Positions 24,857 through 33,131 of a DNA stretch of 64,000 nucleotides are shown here, piece after piece (positions within the stretch are counted from its first letter, which is position 1; the number at the start of each line of letters is the position of its first letter). A program made the position numbers and the translations under genes. The notes under the pieces were generated by a model that was given only the letters and a program-made list of their open reading frames with translations, was not told where the DNA came from and made no database searches. Source of the DNA: Paenibacillus cellulositrophicus (GTDB lineage: Bacteria; Bacillota; Bacilli; Paenibacillales; Paenibacillaceae); assembly GCF_009363095.1 (NCBI RefSeq), contig NZ_CP045295.1, positions 6,463,963-6,527,962 on the forward strand, in the 5' to 3' direction.

Positions 24857-26002
24857 TCAGTGAACCCTTTGCTTGTACTTTCCGGAGTTCACCATCGTAA
24901 TGGTGACGTCCACGTTTTTGAGCATATCCTCGGTCAAAATAAAATCGGACTGCTTGCTGAGCTCCCTCCATTTGCCAGGGTATTTCCGGTACAGCTTGTC
25001 TTCCAGCATGAGCACGTCGGATTTCAAGGCAACGCCTTTTTTATAGCTCTCGATGACTTCTTTCTTGACCAGTTCAGCGGCCATTTTCTCGAGCGTCGAC
25101 TCCGGTGTATCCTTGATGAGCAGATCTATATAGGATTTAAGCCCGATCCGGATATTGAAGTGTATTTTATCGTTCTCCAATTTGGGTTCCACGACAAAAT
25201 GCGGTTTCATCAGAATCAGGCTGGCCACAGGGGTTTCGCCGACTGGGATGTTGATGGGTGTCTGTTCAAGCTGCTGCTGAATCCAGCGGGTTCCCCTCAG
25301 GTCATCCTCCGACAGCCATCCGCGGAGCTCCCGGTTGTCAAAGAAATAAGCTCCGTTCACCCGGAGCATCGGGTGGTCCTTTTTATCTTCATACCAGTCC
25401 TTAATGTCGATCGTCAACGATGGAAGAATCGCCGTACCGCTTGGTTCTTTTAACATGGCCAAAATTTTGAATTCGTAAATGGGCAGGATAAACGAACGCT
25501 GCGTATAAATTTGCTGCGGTGATTCCAATACGCTTTCCAGTGGAGAAAAATTCAGGATGGACTTCTCCGTCAAAATGTCTTGAATCGGATTTTTCGTCCC
25601 GTACAGCAGCACGTTATAGCGGATCTCCCGAAACCGGTTCAGCATGTCAAACACTTGGTCCATGCCATGCTTGAGCAGCCGCTCGGAACAAACGACTGCT
25701 TTCATATGGCCCCAAAATACACGGCGCTGGGCCGTCGAGTAGATGGACGTCAGCGATTCGGTCACGGTCTTCCCTTCTCCCGTACCGATCCAGATCGGCA
25801 CGACTTTACCGACCTGGGCATTTTGGGATTGAGCAACATTCGAGAAGTTCAGCACCTGAATGTAGCTTTTATATTTTCCATCCTCGTAATCAAGTCCGAT
25901 CGCTGTCACATAAGCCATATTCTGAATATCCTTGGAGTTCCAGCATCCCGGCAGGAGAAGCAGCAGCGCACAGCACACGATGGATAGCACCGTTCTTTTC
26001 AT
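24857..26002 (-). CDS. Ger(x)C family spore germination lipoprotein
   Basis: 381 residues. A lipoprotein signal MKRTVLSIVCCALLLLLPGCW puts the lipid-modified cysteine at about 20. VTAIGLDYEDGKYKSYIQVLNFSN follows, then the GerC core to the C-terminal VDVTITMVNSGKYKQRVH. The ATG overlaps the GerA stop (ATGA), with GGGGGAA about 10 nt ahead. It is the third gene of the second B-A-C receptor operon. It should sit on the outer face of the inner spore membrane with the A and B subunits. Confidence 0.93.
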   Translation of the reverse strand: MKRTVLSIVCCALLLLLPGCWNSKDIQNMAYVTAIGLDYEDGKYKSYIQVLNFSNVAQSQNAQVGKVVPIWIGTGEGKTVTESLTSIYSTAQRRVFWGHMKAVVCSERLLKHGMDQVFDMLNRFREIRYNVLLYGTKNPIQDILTEKSILNFSPLESVLESPQQIYTQRSFILPIYEFKILAMLKEPSGTAILPSLTIDIKDWYEDKKDHPMLRVNGAYFFDNRELRGWLSEDDLRGTRWIQQQLEQTPINIPVGETPVASLILMKPHFVVEPKLENDKIHFNIRIGLKSYIDLLIKDTPESTLEKMAAELVKKEVIESYKKGVALKSDVLMLEDKLYRKYPGKWRELSKQSDFILTEDMLKNVDVTITMVNSGKYKQRVH

Positions 26003-27849
26003 GTCGGAGATTCCCCCTGATGATCCGGATCCTGCGGATTCAGGAAGGAGGTGCGGCTTTTGACTTTTTCCCACGGCAGACGGATGACCGAGTTGATAAA
26101 ATCCTTGAACCGGAAAGGCGAAACCGGCGCAAGATAGGACTCTCCGAACGTCCGGAGGCGGGATACGTAGATCAGCAGCAGAATCAAGCCGAGAATGAGA
26201 CCGTACATGCCCAGAAACGAGGCGATCAGGAACAAGGTGAACCGGATAACACTGATGACCGAGGTTAAGCTTTGGTTGACCAGGGTCGCGCCGGTGACGG
26301 TCGTAATGGCGCCTACGACGACCGATGACGGAGAGACCAGCCCGGCACGGATGGCGGCGTCGCCGATGATGAGACCGCCAATGACGGTCAAGGTCTGGCC
26401 GATCGTGGTGGGCAGCCGGATGCCGGCCTCGCGGAAGATCTCAAACAGCAGGAGCAGCAGAAACAGCTCCATCTGAGCGGAAAAGGGCAGGCCCAGACGG
26501 GTCACTGAAATGGTCGCCAACATCCGGTATGGGAGCTGGTCCTGGTGAAATGCGGTCAAGGCCACCCAGAATCCCGGAAGAGCCACGGACAAGACGAGAC
26601 TGAGCACGCGAATCAGGCGCACGAAGGAGACATAAATGTAGTTAAAGTGGATGTCTTCCGGCGACTTCATGAGCAGGGACAGTGAGCCGGGTCCCGTAAG
26701 CGCCATCGGATTGCCGTCTACGATGATGACAAATCTCCCGTTGATTAACGAGCTGACCGCGTAATCCGGCCGGCCCGTAAAATCGATCAGCGGCAGCAGG
26801 GAATACTTCGAGTCGGACAACAATTCCTCCAACTGGCTCGCCGTATATAGTCCGTCCATGTCGATCTTGGACATCCGCTTTTTGACTTCCTCCAGGAGCT
26901 TCGGTGAGATGATGTCATCAATGTAAAGGAGCGATACGCGCGTCCGTGTTCGTCTGCCCATAATAAACGTCTCATTGCAGAGTGTTGTGCTGCGGAGCCG
27001 CTTGCGGATCAGTGCGACGTTTGTGCTGATATCTTCGGTGAAACCGTCTTTCGGGCCTTTGACAGAAATTTCAGTTGTAGACTCTTCCGGGGTCCGCTTG
27101 GGCATGCTGCTGATGTCCATCGTATACAGCTCGTTGGTATGCGGGAGGAACAGGACGACACTCCCCTGAAAGACCGCTTCTTCCACCGCGCTGCTGGGCG
27201 CATTGTGCTTTAGCGCGCTCAGCGGAAGTTTGCCTGCAAGCAGTTCGCCTTTTTTGGATGGAAGGCCGTCTTTCTCATACATGTCGTAGAGCTCCGGCAG
27301 AATGACTTTGCCGATCTGCGACGACTCGCACAGACCATCAGCAAAGACCAATACGATTTCCGAATAAGGATTGGATTTGCTGAGCCGATGCATTTGGACT
27401 TTAATATCTGCACTTTTCGCAAATAAATCGTTCAGCTTACTGAAATTCCAAAGCGTCGGATCCTCCGAGGGGTTGTCGTCCTTTTGGTCTTTTTGGGACT
27501 TGTTATCATCCGACTGGCCGTCTTCTGAAGTTTTGTTATCTGTATTTTCATTTCTACTGTTACCTTTGCCGTGCTCTGCATCTTCATCGTTTCTTTTATC
27601 CTTGTCATGTTCAGGGCCGATGTTGTCCCCGTTGTCATCTTCGGTGTCGTCCAGCGGTGCGCGATTTTCCTGGCCCGATTCTTCTGAAGACGGATCTTCC
27701 AATGAATGGTCGCGCCGTTTACCTTGATCCCCGCTTTTTTCGTGATCCTGGTCACGTTTATCACCATGCGGATGACCTTCTGATTTCTGGTCCTCTGCTG
27801 GTTCATTGCTCCCTTGGGGCATGTTATGTTTATTTTCAGTATCCGTCAT
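25999..27849 (-). CDS. GerA family spore germination protein with long charged N-terminal extension
   Basis: 616 residues. About 132 N-terminal residues are almost entirely charged or polar (repeated D, E, K, N, G), predicted disordered and absent from the paralogue at 155-1639. The normal GerA soluble domain follows (STTEISVKGPKDGFTEDI, near 275). The membrane domain comes last (FSAQMELFLLLLLFEIF, GGLIIGDAAIRAGLVSP). The start at 27849 has AAAGGAGGG about 10 nt upstream and overlaps the GerB stop (ATGA). It overlaps GerC in the same way, so expression is tightly coupled. The role of the extension is unknown. Confidence 0.94.
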   Translation of the reverse strand: MTDTENKHNMPQGSNEPAEDQKSEGHPHGDKRDQDHEKSGDQGKRRDHSLEDPSSEESGQENRAPLDDTEDDNGDNIGPEHDKDKRNDEDAEHGKGNSRNENTDNKTSEDGQSDDNKSQKDQKDDNPSEDPTLWNFSKLNDLFAKSADIKVQMHRLSKSNPYSEIVLVFADGLCESSQIGKVILPELYDMYEKDGLPSKKGELLAGKLPLSALKHNAPSSAVEEAVFQGSVVLFLPHTNELYTMDISSMPKRTPEESTTEISVKGPKDGFTEDISTNVALIRKRLRSTTLCNETFIMGRRTRTRVSLLYIDDIISPKLLEEVKKRMSKIDMDGLYTASQLEELLSDSKYSLLPLIDFTGRPDYAVSSLINGRFVIIVDGNPMALTGPGSLSLLMKSPEDIHFNYIYVSFVRLIRVLSLVLSVALPGFWVALTAFHQDQLPYRMLATISVTRLGLPFSAQMELFLLLLLFEIFREAGIRLPTTIGQTLTVIGGLIIGDAAIRAGLVSPSSVVVGAITTVTGATLVNQSLTSVISVIRFTLFLIASFLGMYGLILGLILLLIYVSRLRTFGESYLAPVSPFRFKDFINSVIRLPWEKVKSRTSFLNPQDPDHQGESPT

Positions 27850-28937
27850 GTCGTACGTTCCCTCCTTTTCTCCGGAATGAAGGACATGCCAACGCACAGC
27901 AGGGAATACGCGATTCCCAAGATCAGCGATGCCGGAAAATAAATCTGGTACATCATGTTATAAAAGTTCTGCTGGCTGTACGGAAACATGCACAGCACGA
28001 TGTAACTGAACGTAAGGGCGAGGATAAATCGGTTCCGCATCGTTTGACTAGAGAAAGGCATAATATCCGCAAGCAAAAACAAGGATAGGCTGACCCGTAC
28101 GGTTGACCCGGCAAGCCACTGATACACCGACAAAAAGTCCACATGTTCCACATAATCGCCGATTTTGACAAGCCGCCACTGCTCATAAGGGGACGTGGCC
28201 TGCTTGGCCGCTTCATACGGCCCGAATTCGGTGATGGCTCCTATAACGGGTCCCAGCGTAATCCAAACCATCAACAGCGCAAACACGACCATATGCCAGG
28301 GTTTCACATTCGACCGGATCCGGTGCTGCATCGTGACGATGACGATGAGTTCGATGAACGCACCTCCGGCATACAGCATGCCATGAACAGGTGGCACCCA
28401 GCCGTGCTCCATCAGGGGGAACAGCAATTTGTAATTTTTGTGCGCCGTATTGGCAACCGAGACGAAAATCCCCAGGAAGACGACAATAGGAAGCAGGACG
28501 CCAGCTCCAATGGCCATGGAGCGCAGCCCGGTTTTTGCCATGTACAGGCAAACAAGCGCCAGTACGGTAACGAGCACCAGCTTCGGCGTGGCCGGCAGGT
28601 AATTGGTGATCGTCCAGGTGGAGGTATGAAGAAGCGTAAGGCCACCTATTAAATACAAATACAGGCATATCGGGGCCATGAGGACCCAGGAAATCCATGG
28701 TTTGGTCCGATCGGCAAGCCACGGCTGCAGCTTCCGATTTCCGGATCTCTTCATGAACAAGACGAGCAGCAGCGACCAGGGCACGTAAAAGACCGCCGCC
28801 ATGATGACGGAAACCCAGGCATCTCTGCCGGACGAATCCAGAATCATGGGATTCACAATGACATGACTGGTCAGCCCGTTCATTAACATGAGGATCATAC
28901 AGATTTGGGAGAAACTCATTCGATTGACAGAACCCAT
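27846..28937 (-). CDS. GerB family germination permease-like subunit
   Basis: 363 residues with about ten membrane helices (MSFSQICMILMLMNGLTSHV at the N-terminus). It is an APC-superfamily B subunit of a germinant receptor. The ATG at 28937 is chosen because AGTGAT lies about 7 nt upstream; a GTG at 28949 is also possible. It is the first gene of the second B-A-C operon, and a SigG-like promoter lies 42 bp upstream. Sequence identity with the B subunit at 1629-2726 is only moderate, so the two receptors probably sense different germinants. Confidence 0.92.
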   Translation of the reverse strand: MGSVNRMSFSQICMILMLMNGLTSHVIVNPMILDSSGRDAWVSVIMAAVFYVPWSLLLVLFMKRSGNRKLQPWLADRTKPWISWVLMAPICLYLYLIGGLTLLHTSTWTITNYLPATPKLVLVTVLALVCLYMAKTGLRSMAIGAGVLLPIVVFLGIFVSVANTAHKNYKLLFPLMEHGWVPPVHGMLYAGGAFIELIVIVTMQHRIRSNVKPWHMVVFALLMVWITLGPVIGAITEFGPYEAAKQATSPYEQWRLVKIGDYVEHVDFLSVYQWLAGSTVRVSLSLFLLADIMPFSSQTMRNRFILALTFSYIVLCMFPYSQQNFYNMMYQIYFPASLILGIAYSLLCVGMSFIPEKRRERTT

Positions 28938-28978
28938 TGCGTTAATCACTCTATTCCGGTTTAGGCTTTGATAAAGGG

Positions 28979-29008
28979 TAGTATGGTAAGGAAAGGGGGA
29001 TTTTATGT
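28979..29008 (-). promoter_or_regulatory. Candidate SigG promoter of the second germinant receptor operon
   Basis: On the minus strand, ACATA (29008-29004), 18 bp and CATACTA (28985-28979) match the SigG form gHATR-N18-CATnnTA except for the first base. This is the forespore-specific promoter type expected for germinant receptors. Confidence 0.65.
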
Positions 29009-29090
29009 ATTTACATAGATAGAACTAAGGATTTGCATGAAAATTGCTGTTAGATCGGCCCAACAAAGGCCAATGAGATTCTTTATTTCA

Positions 29091-29106
29091 TTCTATGTAC
29101 ATAGAA
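29091..29106. promoter_or_regulatory. Perfect 16-bp palindrome
   Basis: TTCTATGTACATAGAA is a perfect palindrome between the aspA terminator and the ger promoter. A partial relative, TATGTATTTACATAGA, overlaps the SigG-like -35. It may be a regulator site; no regulator gene is adjacent. Confidence 0.4.
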
Positions 29107-29158
29107 ATTTTCAAAAGATCCAGGTGGAAGAGGAGGAACAACGCTGCGTTTATATGAT

Positions 29159-29191
29159 AAAAAAAACGACCGTGCCATTGCCGGCACGGCC
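29159..29191 (-). terminator. Intrinsic terminator after aspA
   Basis: On the minus strand GGCCGTGCC pairs with GGCACGGTC around a small loop and is followed by eight T. It begins 13 bp after the aspA stop codon. Confidence 0.9.
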
Positions 29192-29203
29192 TGTTCCCAT
29201 AAT

Positions 29204-30613
29204 TTATTCCTTCCGCAGCAGCGCTTCGCCTGCAATGCCCGGATTGGTCATTTGGTAAGGATCGAGGATGATGTTCAGCTCTTCTTCCGTCAGCACGTTG
29301 TACAGCAGGCACAGCTCCCGAACCGACTTGCCGGTCGTGATCGCTTCGCGCGCAATGCGGGAGACGACTTCGTAGCCGAGGTGCGGATTCAGTGCCGTAA
29401 TGATGCCGACGCTGTTCTCGACATATTCCCTACACCGCTCCACATTAGCCTGAATGCCCTCGACGCAGTGCTCGCGGAACACCCGGAAGCCCTGATTCAT
29501 AATTTCCAGCGATTGCAGCAGGTTGTAGACGAGAACCGGCTCCATGACGTTCAGCTCCAGCTGGCCGGCTTCGGATGCCAGGCAGATCGTATGGTCGTTA
29601 CCGATCACCTGGAACGCGATTTGGTTGATAACCTCGCACATGACCGGATTGACTTTCCCCGGCATAATGGAGGAACCCGGCTGGCGTGAAGGGAGAGAAA
29701 GTTCCCCAAGTCCTGCCCGTGGGCCGGAAGCCATTAGCCGGATATCGTTGGCGACTTTGGACATGTTCATCATGCAAATTTTTAAGGCGGCGGACACCTC
29801 GGTATAGGCGTCGGTATTCTGGGTGGCATCGACAAGATGATCCGCTGCCTGCACCGGAAAACCGCTGAGCTCTGCCAGAATTTCGGCCACGCGCTTGATG
29901 TAGGTCAAATCGGCATTGAGGCCTGTACCGACCGCCGTTGCGCCCATGTTAATATGCAGCAGGTTGTTCTTGGTGGCTTTGACCCGCTCAATGTCACGGC
30001 CCAGCACGCGGGCGTATGCCTGGAATTCCTGCCCGAGACGGATCGGAACGGCGTCCTGCAGATGGGTTCGGCCCATCTTGATCACCGCGTCAAACTCGTT
30101 GGCTTTATCGACGAAGGCCTGGTGCAGATCAGTCATGGTGGCCACGAGCTTGTCAATCATGGTCAGTGTTGCCAGATGGACGGCGGTCGGGAACGAATCG
30201 TTGGTCGATTGCGCCATGTTGACATGGTTGTTCGGGCTGATATCGGCGTAGCTGCCTTTTTCCTTGCCCATCAATTCCAAAGCCCGGTTCGCAATGACTT
30301 CGTTCGTATTCATATTTATCGATGTACCGGCGCCGCCCTGGATCGGATCCACGATAAATTGGTCGAGCCACTCACCGCCAATGATCTCATCTGCGGCTTG
30401 TACAATGGCCTCACCTTTGGCTGGAAGCAGCCGTTTGATTTCCATATTAGCCAATGCTGCAGCCTTTTTGACCATGGCCATCGACCGGATCAGTTCAGGA
30501 TGCAGATGCTGTCCGGTAATCGGAAAGTTCTCCTTTGCGCGCAGGGTTTGAATGCCGTAGTATGCATGGTTGGGAACTTCTTTGGTGCCTAGAAAATCTT
30601 TTTCCAATCTCAT
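29204..30613 (-). CDS. aspA: Aspartate ammonia-lyase
   Basis: 469 residues of the fumarase/aspartase superfamily. Signatures: GIQTLRAKENFPITG near residue 19, the substrate loop GGAGTSINMNTNEV, MAQSTNDSFPTAVH, and the family signature GSSIMPGKVNP. The NFPITG segment and loop favour aspartase over fumarase. It converts L-aspartate to fumarate and ammonium in the cytoplasm. The ATG at 30613 (MRLEKDF) has GGAGG about 10 nt upstream, so the 13-residue upstream extension is dropped. It is monocistronic with its own terminator. Confidence 0.94.
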   Translation of the reverse strand: MRLEKDFLGTKEVPNHAYYGIQTLRAKENFPITGQHLHPELIRSMAMVKKAAALANMEIKRLLPAKGEAIVQAADEIIGGEWLDQFIVDPIQGGAGTSINMNTNEVIANRALELMGKEKGSYADISPNNHVNMAQSTNDSFPTAVHLATLTMIDKLVATMTDLHQAFVDKANEFDAVIKMGRTHLQDAVPIRLGQEFQAYARVLGRDIERVKATKNNLLHINMGATAVGTGLNADLTYIKRVAEILAELSGFPVQAADHLVDATQNTDAYTEVSAALKICMMNMSKVANDIRLMASGPRAGLGELSLPSRQPGSSIMPGKVNPVMCEVINQIAFQVIGNDHTICLASEAGQLELNVMEPVLVYNLLQSLEIMNQGFRVFREHCVEGIQANVERCREYVENSVGIITALNPHLGYEVVSRIAREAITTGKSVRELCLLYNVLTEEELNIILDPYQMTNPGIAGEALLRKE

Positions 30614-30910
30614 GAAAATCAATCCTCCGGGTATCTGTACTGGATAAGTCAAAGAGCCGCATGTAAACGCTGTGATTTGTCGGACTCGCTACCATTATAC
30701 GCTGGTTGTCTTGAAATTTGCTAGTTTATTGTCAACGAGGGGTGTAAAGATCATTCATTTGTCCACTGAAAACGGACGATACGAACCCTTGGGGGACGGT
30801 GAATGACATACTTCTACACACATACATTTGAACTTTGTATTGGTGGCAAGGCTTACATTGAAGGAGCTTTTACACTTCGCACAGCTTGGCATAAAAAAGA
30901 GGAGGCGTAT

Positions 30911-31135
30911 CATGTTCATTGTCTGGCAGTCGGCGGTTGTAGCGCTGGCGGGTATCCTGCTGCTTCGGATTAGCGGCCGCAAGTCGATTTCCCAGATGAC
31001 GGTTGGGAACTGGAAAAGATTTTGAAGGCCAATTTCCCGCAGATGCTTGTTCCCGAGTCTCCGGAGGAGAGGAACATGTTCAGAGAAGTCATTGACAATG
31101 CCGACCAACCGATCGTTCAGGATCGTCTTCATTAA
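30911..31135 (+). pseudogene. Internally deleted DUF421 (YetF-like) membrane protein gene
   Basis: The 5' part, with GAGGAGG before the ATG, encodes MFIVWQSAVVALAGILLLR then ISGRKSISQMTV, the unmistakable start of DUF421 proteins. The frame then stops at 31024. In another frame 31008-31135 encodes GWELEKILKANFPQMLVPE through PIVQDRLH, which looks like the C-terminal end of such a protein. About 150 middle residues of the usual ~200+ are missing, and the junction shifts frame. This is a remnant left by an internal deletion. Confidence 0.75.
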
Positions 31136-31192
31136 CATACCCGGAGGATGGCCGTTTATGATTCGTCATATCGAAGAATTGGTGAACAAGCC

Positions 31193-31230
31193 AAAAAGCC
31201 CGGGTATGCGAACAAGCATACCCGGGCTTC
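31193..31230 (-). terminator. Intrinsic terminator after fabV
   Basis: AAGCCCGGGTATGC pairs perfectly with GCATACCCGGGCTT around a 6-nt loop. On the minus strand it is followed by five T. It lies about 27 bp past the fabV stop codon. Confidence 0.9.
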
Positions 31231-31255
31231 TCTATAAAATAAGCGTATAAATCTG

Positions 31256-32446
31256 TTAAACGGAATGCGGAACCTTTACGTCAGGATTTACGTCGGCTTC
31301 ATAATCGACGCCATCCGTCTCAAAGCCGAACAGCTGGAAGAATTCACGGCGGTACCCATGAAGATCGGTCAGATCATAGATGTTGTCCGATGTGATGCTG
31401 TTCCAGATGTCGGCGACTTCAGCCTGCACATCTTCCCGGAGCTCCCAGTCGTCGATGCGGATTCTGCCGACTTCATCCACAGGTGTTTCGCCGCCGGTAT
31501 ACAGCCGGTCGGTGAACAGGCGGTAGGTCTGCTCGATGCAACCTTCGTGGATGCCTTTTTCTTTCATGACCTTGTACAAGGCGGAGATATACAGCGGCAC
31601 GACCGGGATCGCCGAACTGGATTGGGTCACCAGCCCTTTGCTGACAACGACATAAGCACTTCCGTTTTTGGCTGCCAGCTGGTCGTTCAGCTTCAGCGCA
31701 GTGGCTTCCAGGTGATCCTTGGCTTTGCCGATGGAGCCTTCCCGGTACACGGCCTGGGTGATGTCCGAACCGATGTAGGAGAAGGAAATGGTGGCGGCTC
31801 CGTCGGCCAGCACGCCGCCCTGCTCCAGCGCATCGATCCACAGCTGCCAGTCGTCCCCGCCCATGACCGCAACCGTACTGCGGACTTCTTCTTCCGTAGC
31901 GGGTTCAATGGTCACTTCGCTGATTTCGCCGGTGTGGAAGTTGACGGTTTTATTCGTATAGGGCTTGCCCAGCGGTTTAAGGGTGGAATTGTACACTTCG
32001 CCGGTGACCGGATCGGTTCTCCGGGCGGATGCCACACTGTACACCACCAGGTCGACCTGACCGAGTTCGGAACGGATCAATTCCACCGTTTTCTCCTTCG
32101 TTTCCGTCGAGAAGGCGTCCCCTGTCACGCTGAAAGATTTTAGCCCGGCCGCTTCAGCTGCTTGTTCAAACGCGGCGGAATTGTACCATCCGGCCGAGGC
32201 TGTCCGTTTCTCGGAACCGCTGCTTGGGCGGTATACGCCTACGGTATTCGCTCCGGCTCCGAATGCAGCTGTGATGCGTGCCGCCAAGCCATAGCCGGTC
32301 GACGCGCCGATCACGAGCACGTTTTTCGGCCCTTGGACGGCCGGCTTGGATTTGACGTAATCGATTTGGGCCTGGACCTGCGCAGCGCATCCTACAGGAT
32401 GTGCCGTCGTGCAGATAAAGCCCCGGGTTCTTGGTTTGATGATCAT
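31256..32446 (-). CDS. fabV: Trans-2-enoyl-ACP/CoA reductase, FabV/TER family
   Basis: 396 residues, the typical FabV length. Visible are the start MIIKPRTRGFICTTAHPVGC, the NADH-binding VLVIGASTGYGLAARI near residue 43, and the catalytic Y234-x8-K243 (YREGSIGKAK). The conserved C-terminal DLTDLHGYRREFFQLFGF is also present. FabV reduces enoyl-ACP in the last step of fatty acid elongation; TER relatives act on enoyl-CoA. FabV enzymes are known to be insensitive to triclosan. It is monocistronic with its own terminator. Whether it is the main enoyl reductase of this organism cannot be told here. Confidence 0.94.
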   Translation of the reverse strand: MIIKPRTRGFICTTAHPVGCAAQVQAQIDYVKSKPAVQGPKNVLVIGASTGYGLAARITAAFGAGANTVGVYRPSSGSEKRTASAGWYNSAAFEQAAEAAGLKSFSVTGDAFSTETKEKTVELIRSELGQVDLVVYSVASARRTDPVTGEVYNSTLKPLGKPYTNKTVNFHTGEISEVTIEPATEEEVRSTVAVMGGDDWQLWIDALEQGGVLADGAATISFSYIGSDITQAVYREGSIGKAKDHLEATALKLNDQLAAKNGSAYVVVSKGLVTQSSSAIPVVPLYISALYKVMKEKGIHEGCIEQTYRLFTDRLYTGGETPVDEVGRIRIDDWELREDVQAEVADIWNSITSDNIYDLTDLHGYRREFFQLFGFETDGVDYEADVNPDVKVPHSV

Positions 32447-32622
32447 GTGAATGATTATCCTCTCTTTGTTAAAGTAAAGTATCGTTTGTTTGGATTCAGG
32501 TTTATGTATCCCATACTACAGCCATGAGGAAACTCCTTTAATGATATTATATCTAAAAACCGAAATACAAGGGTTTAAGCGGTGAATGGTAGAAGCGGAG
32601 AGATTTCGGGATGTCCACCCAT

Positions 32623-32652
32623 TTGACAATGAGAATCATTATCAAGTAAGAT
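32623..32652 (+). promoter_or_regulatory. Sigma-A promoter with embedded Fur box
   Basis: TTGACA (32623-32628), an 18-bp spacer and TAAGAT (32647-32652) form a strong promoter. TGAGAAT-C-ATTATCA (32630-32644) fills the spacer and differs from the 7-1-7 Fur consensus TGATAAT-N-ATTATCA at one position. Iron-dependent repression of the gene at 32741 is expected. Confidence 0.82.
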
Positions 32653-32740
32653 GAATACAGTCCGGAAATCACGGAGCCGACATGAGGCGATGATTCCGCA
32701 GGAATACAGCAATCATATCGATTGACGGGAGGAACCACCT

Positions 32741-33076
32741 ATGTTTATTCAATTGAGAACAATGGCTGTGCAAAAAGGGTACAGCGAACAGGTTGCGGCC
32801 AGATTCACCAAGGACGGCCCAATGGACGAGATGAACGGTTTGATCGACAGAACGGTCATGGTCAATACCCGTGGAAGAGAGCAGGACGAAGTCGTCGTCA
32901 TGATCCGCTGGGAGTCCCAGGAAGATTGGAAAAATTGGGAGAAAAGCGACGCGCATCTTCAAGGTCATCGCGACAAGAAGGGCCAGGAGCCGCCAGCCTA
33001 TATGATCAGCACAACCGTCAAAATGTATGAAGTGCAGGCTGTGAAGCCGGGCAAGGCTTCTTCCAGCACCAATTAA
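32741..33076 (+). CDS. Haem-degrading monooxygenase-like protein (HmoA/IsdG, ABM domain)
   Basis: 111 residues of the antibiotic biosynthesis monooxygenase fold. It starts MFIQLRTMAVQKGYSEQV and continues with VVVMIRWESQEDWKNWEKSDAH, the pattern of HmoA/HmoB/IsdG-type haem oxygenases (strand, then W and H around the haem). These dimeric cytoplasmic enzymes open haem to release iron. GGGAGGAA lies about 8 nt before the ATG. The Fur box in the promoter fits a role in iron acquisition. Sequence alone does not prove haem as the substrate. Confidence 0.85.
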   Translation: MFIQLRTMAVQKGYSEQVAARFTKDGPMDEMNGLIDRTVMVNTRGREQDEVVVMIRWESQEDWKNWEKSDAHLQGHRDKKGQEPPAYMISTTVKMYEVQAVKPGKASSSTN

Positions 33077-33090
33077 TATCGGGAACCAAG

Positions 33091-33118
33091 AAAAAACCGC
33101 CACTAATGGCGGTTTTTT
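33091..33118. terminator. Bidirectional intrinsic terminator
   Basis: AAAAAACCGCC-ACTAAT-GGCGGTTTTTT is a compact, symmetrical terminator between the haem monooxygenase (plus) and the MFS gene (minus). Confidence 0.93.
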
Positions 33119-33131
33119 GTAGTCTTCATGA

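Noticed and set aside
32434..32450. Fur-like sequence at the fabV start
   Set aside because: Only about 12 of 15 positions match, and it overlaps the ribosome binding region without promoter elements around it.
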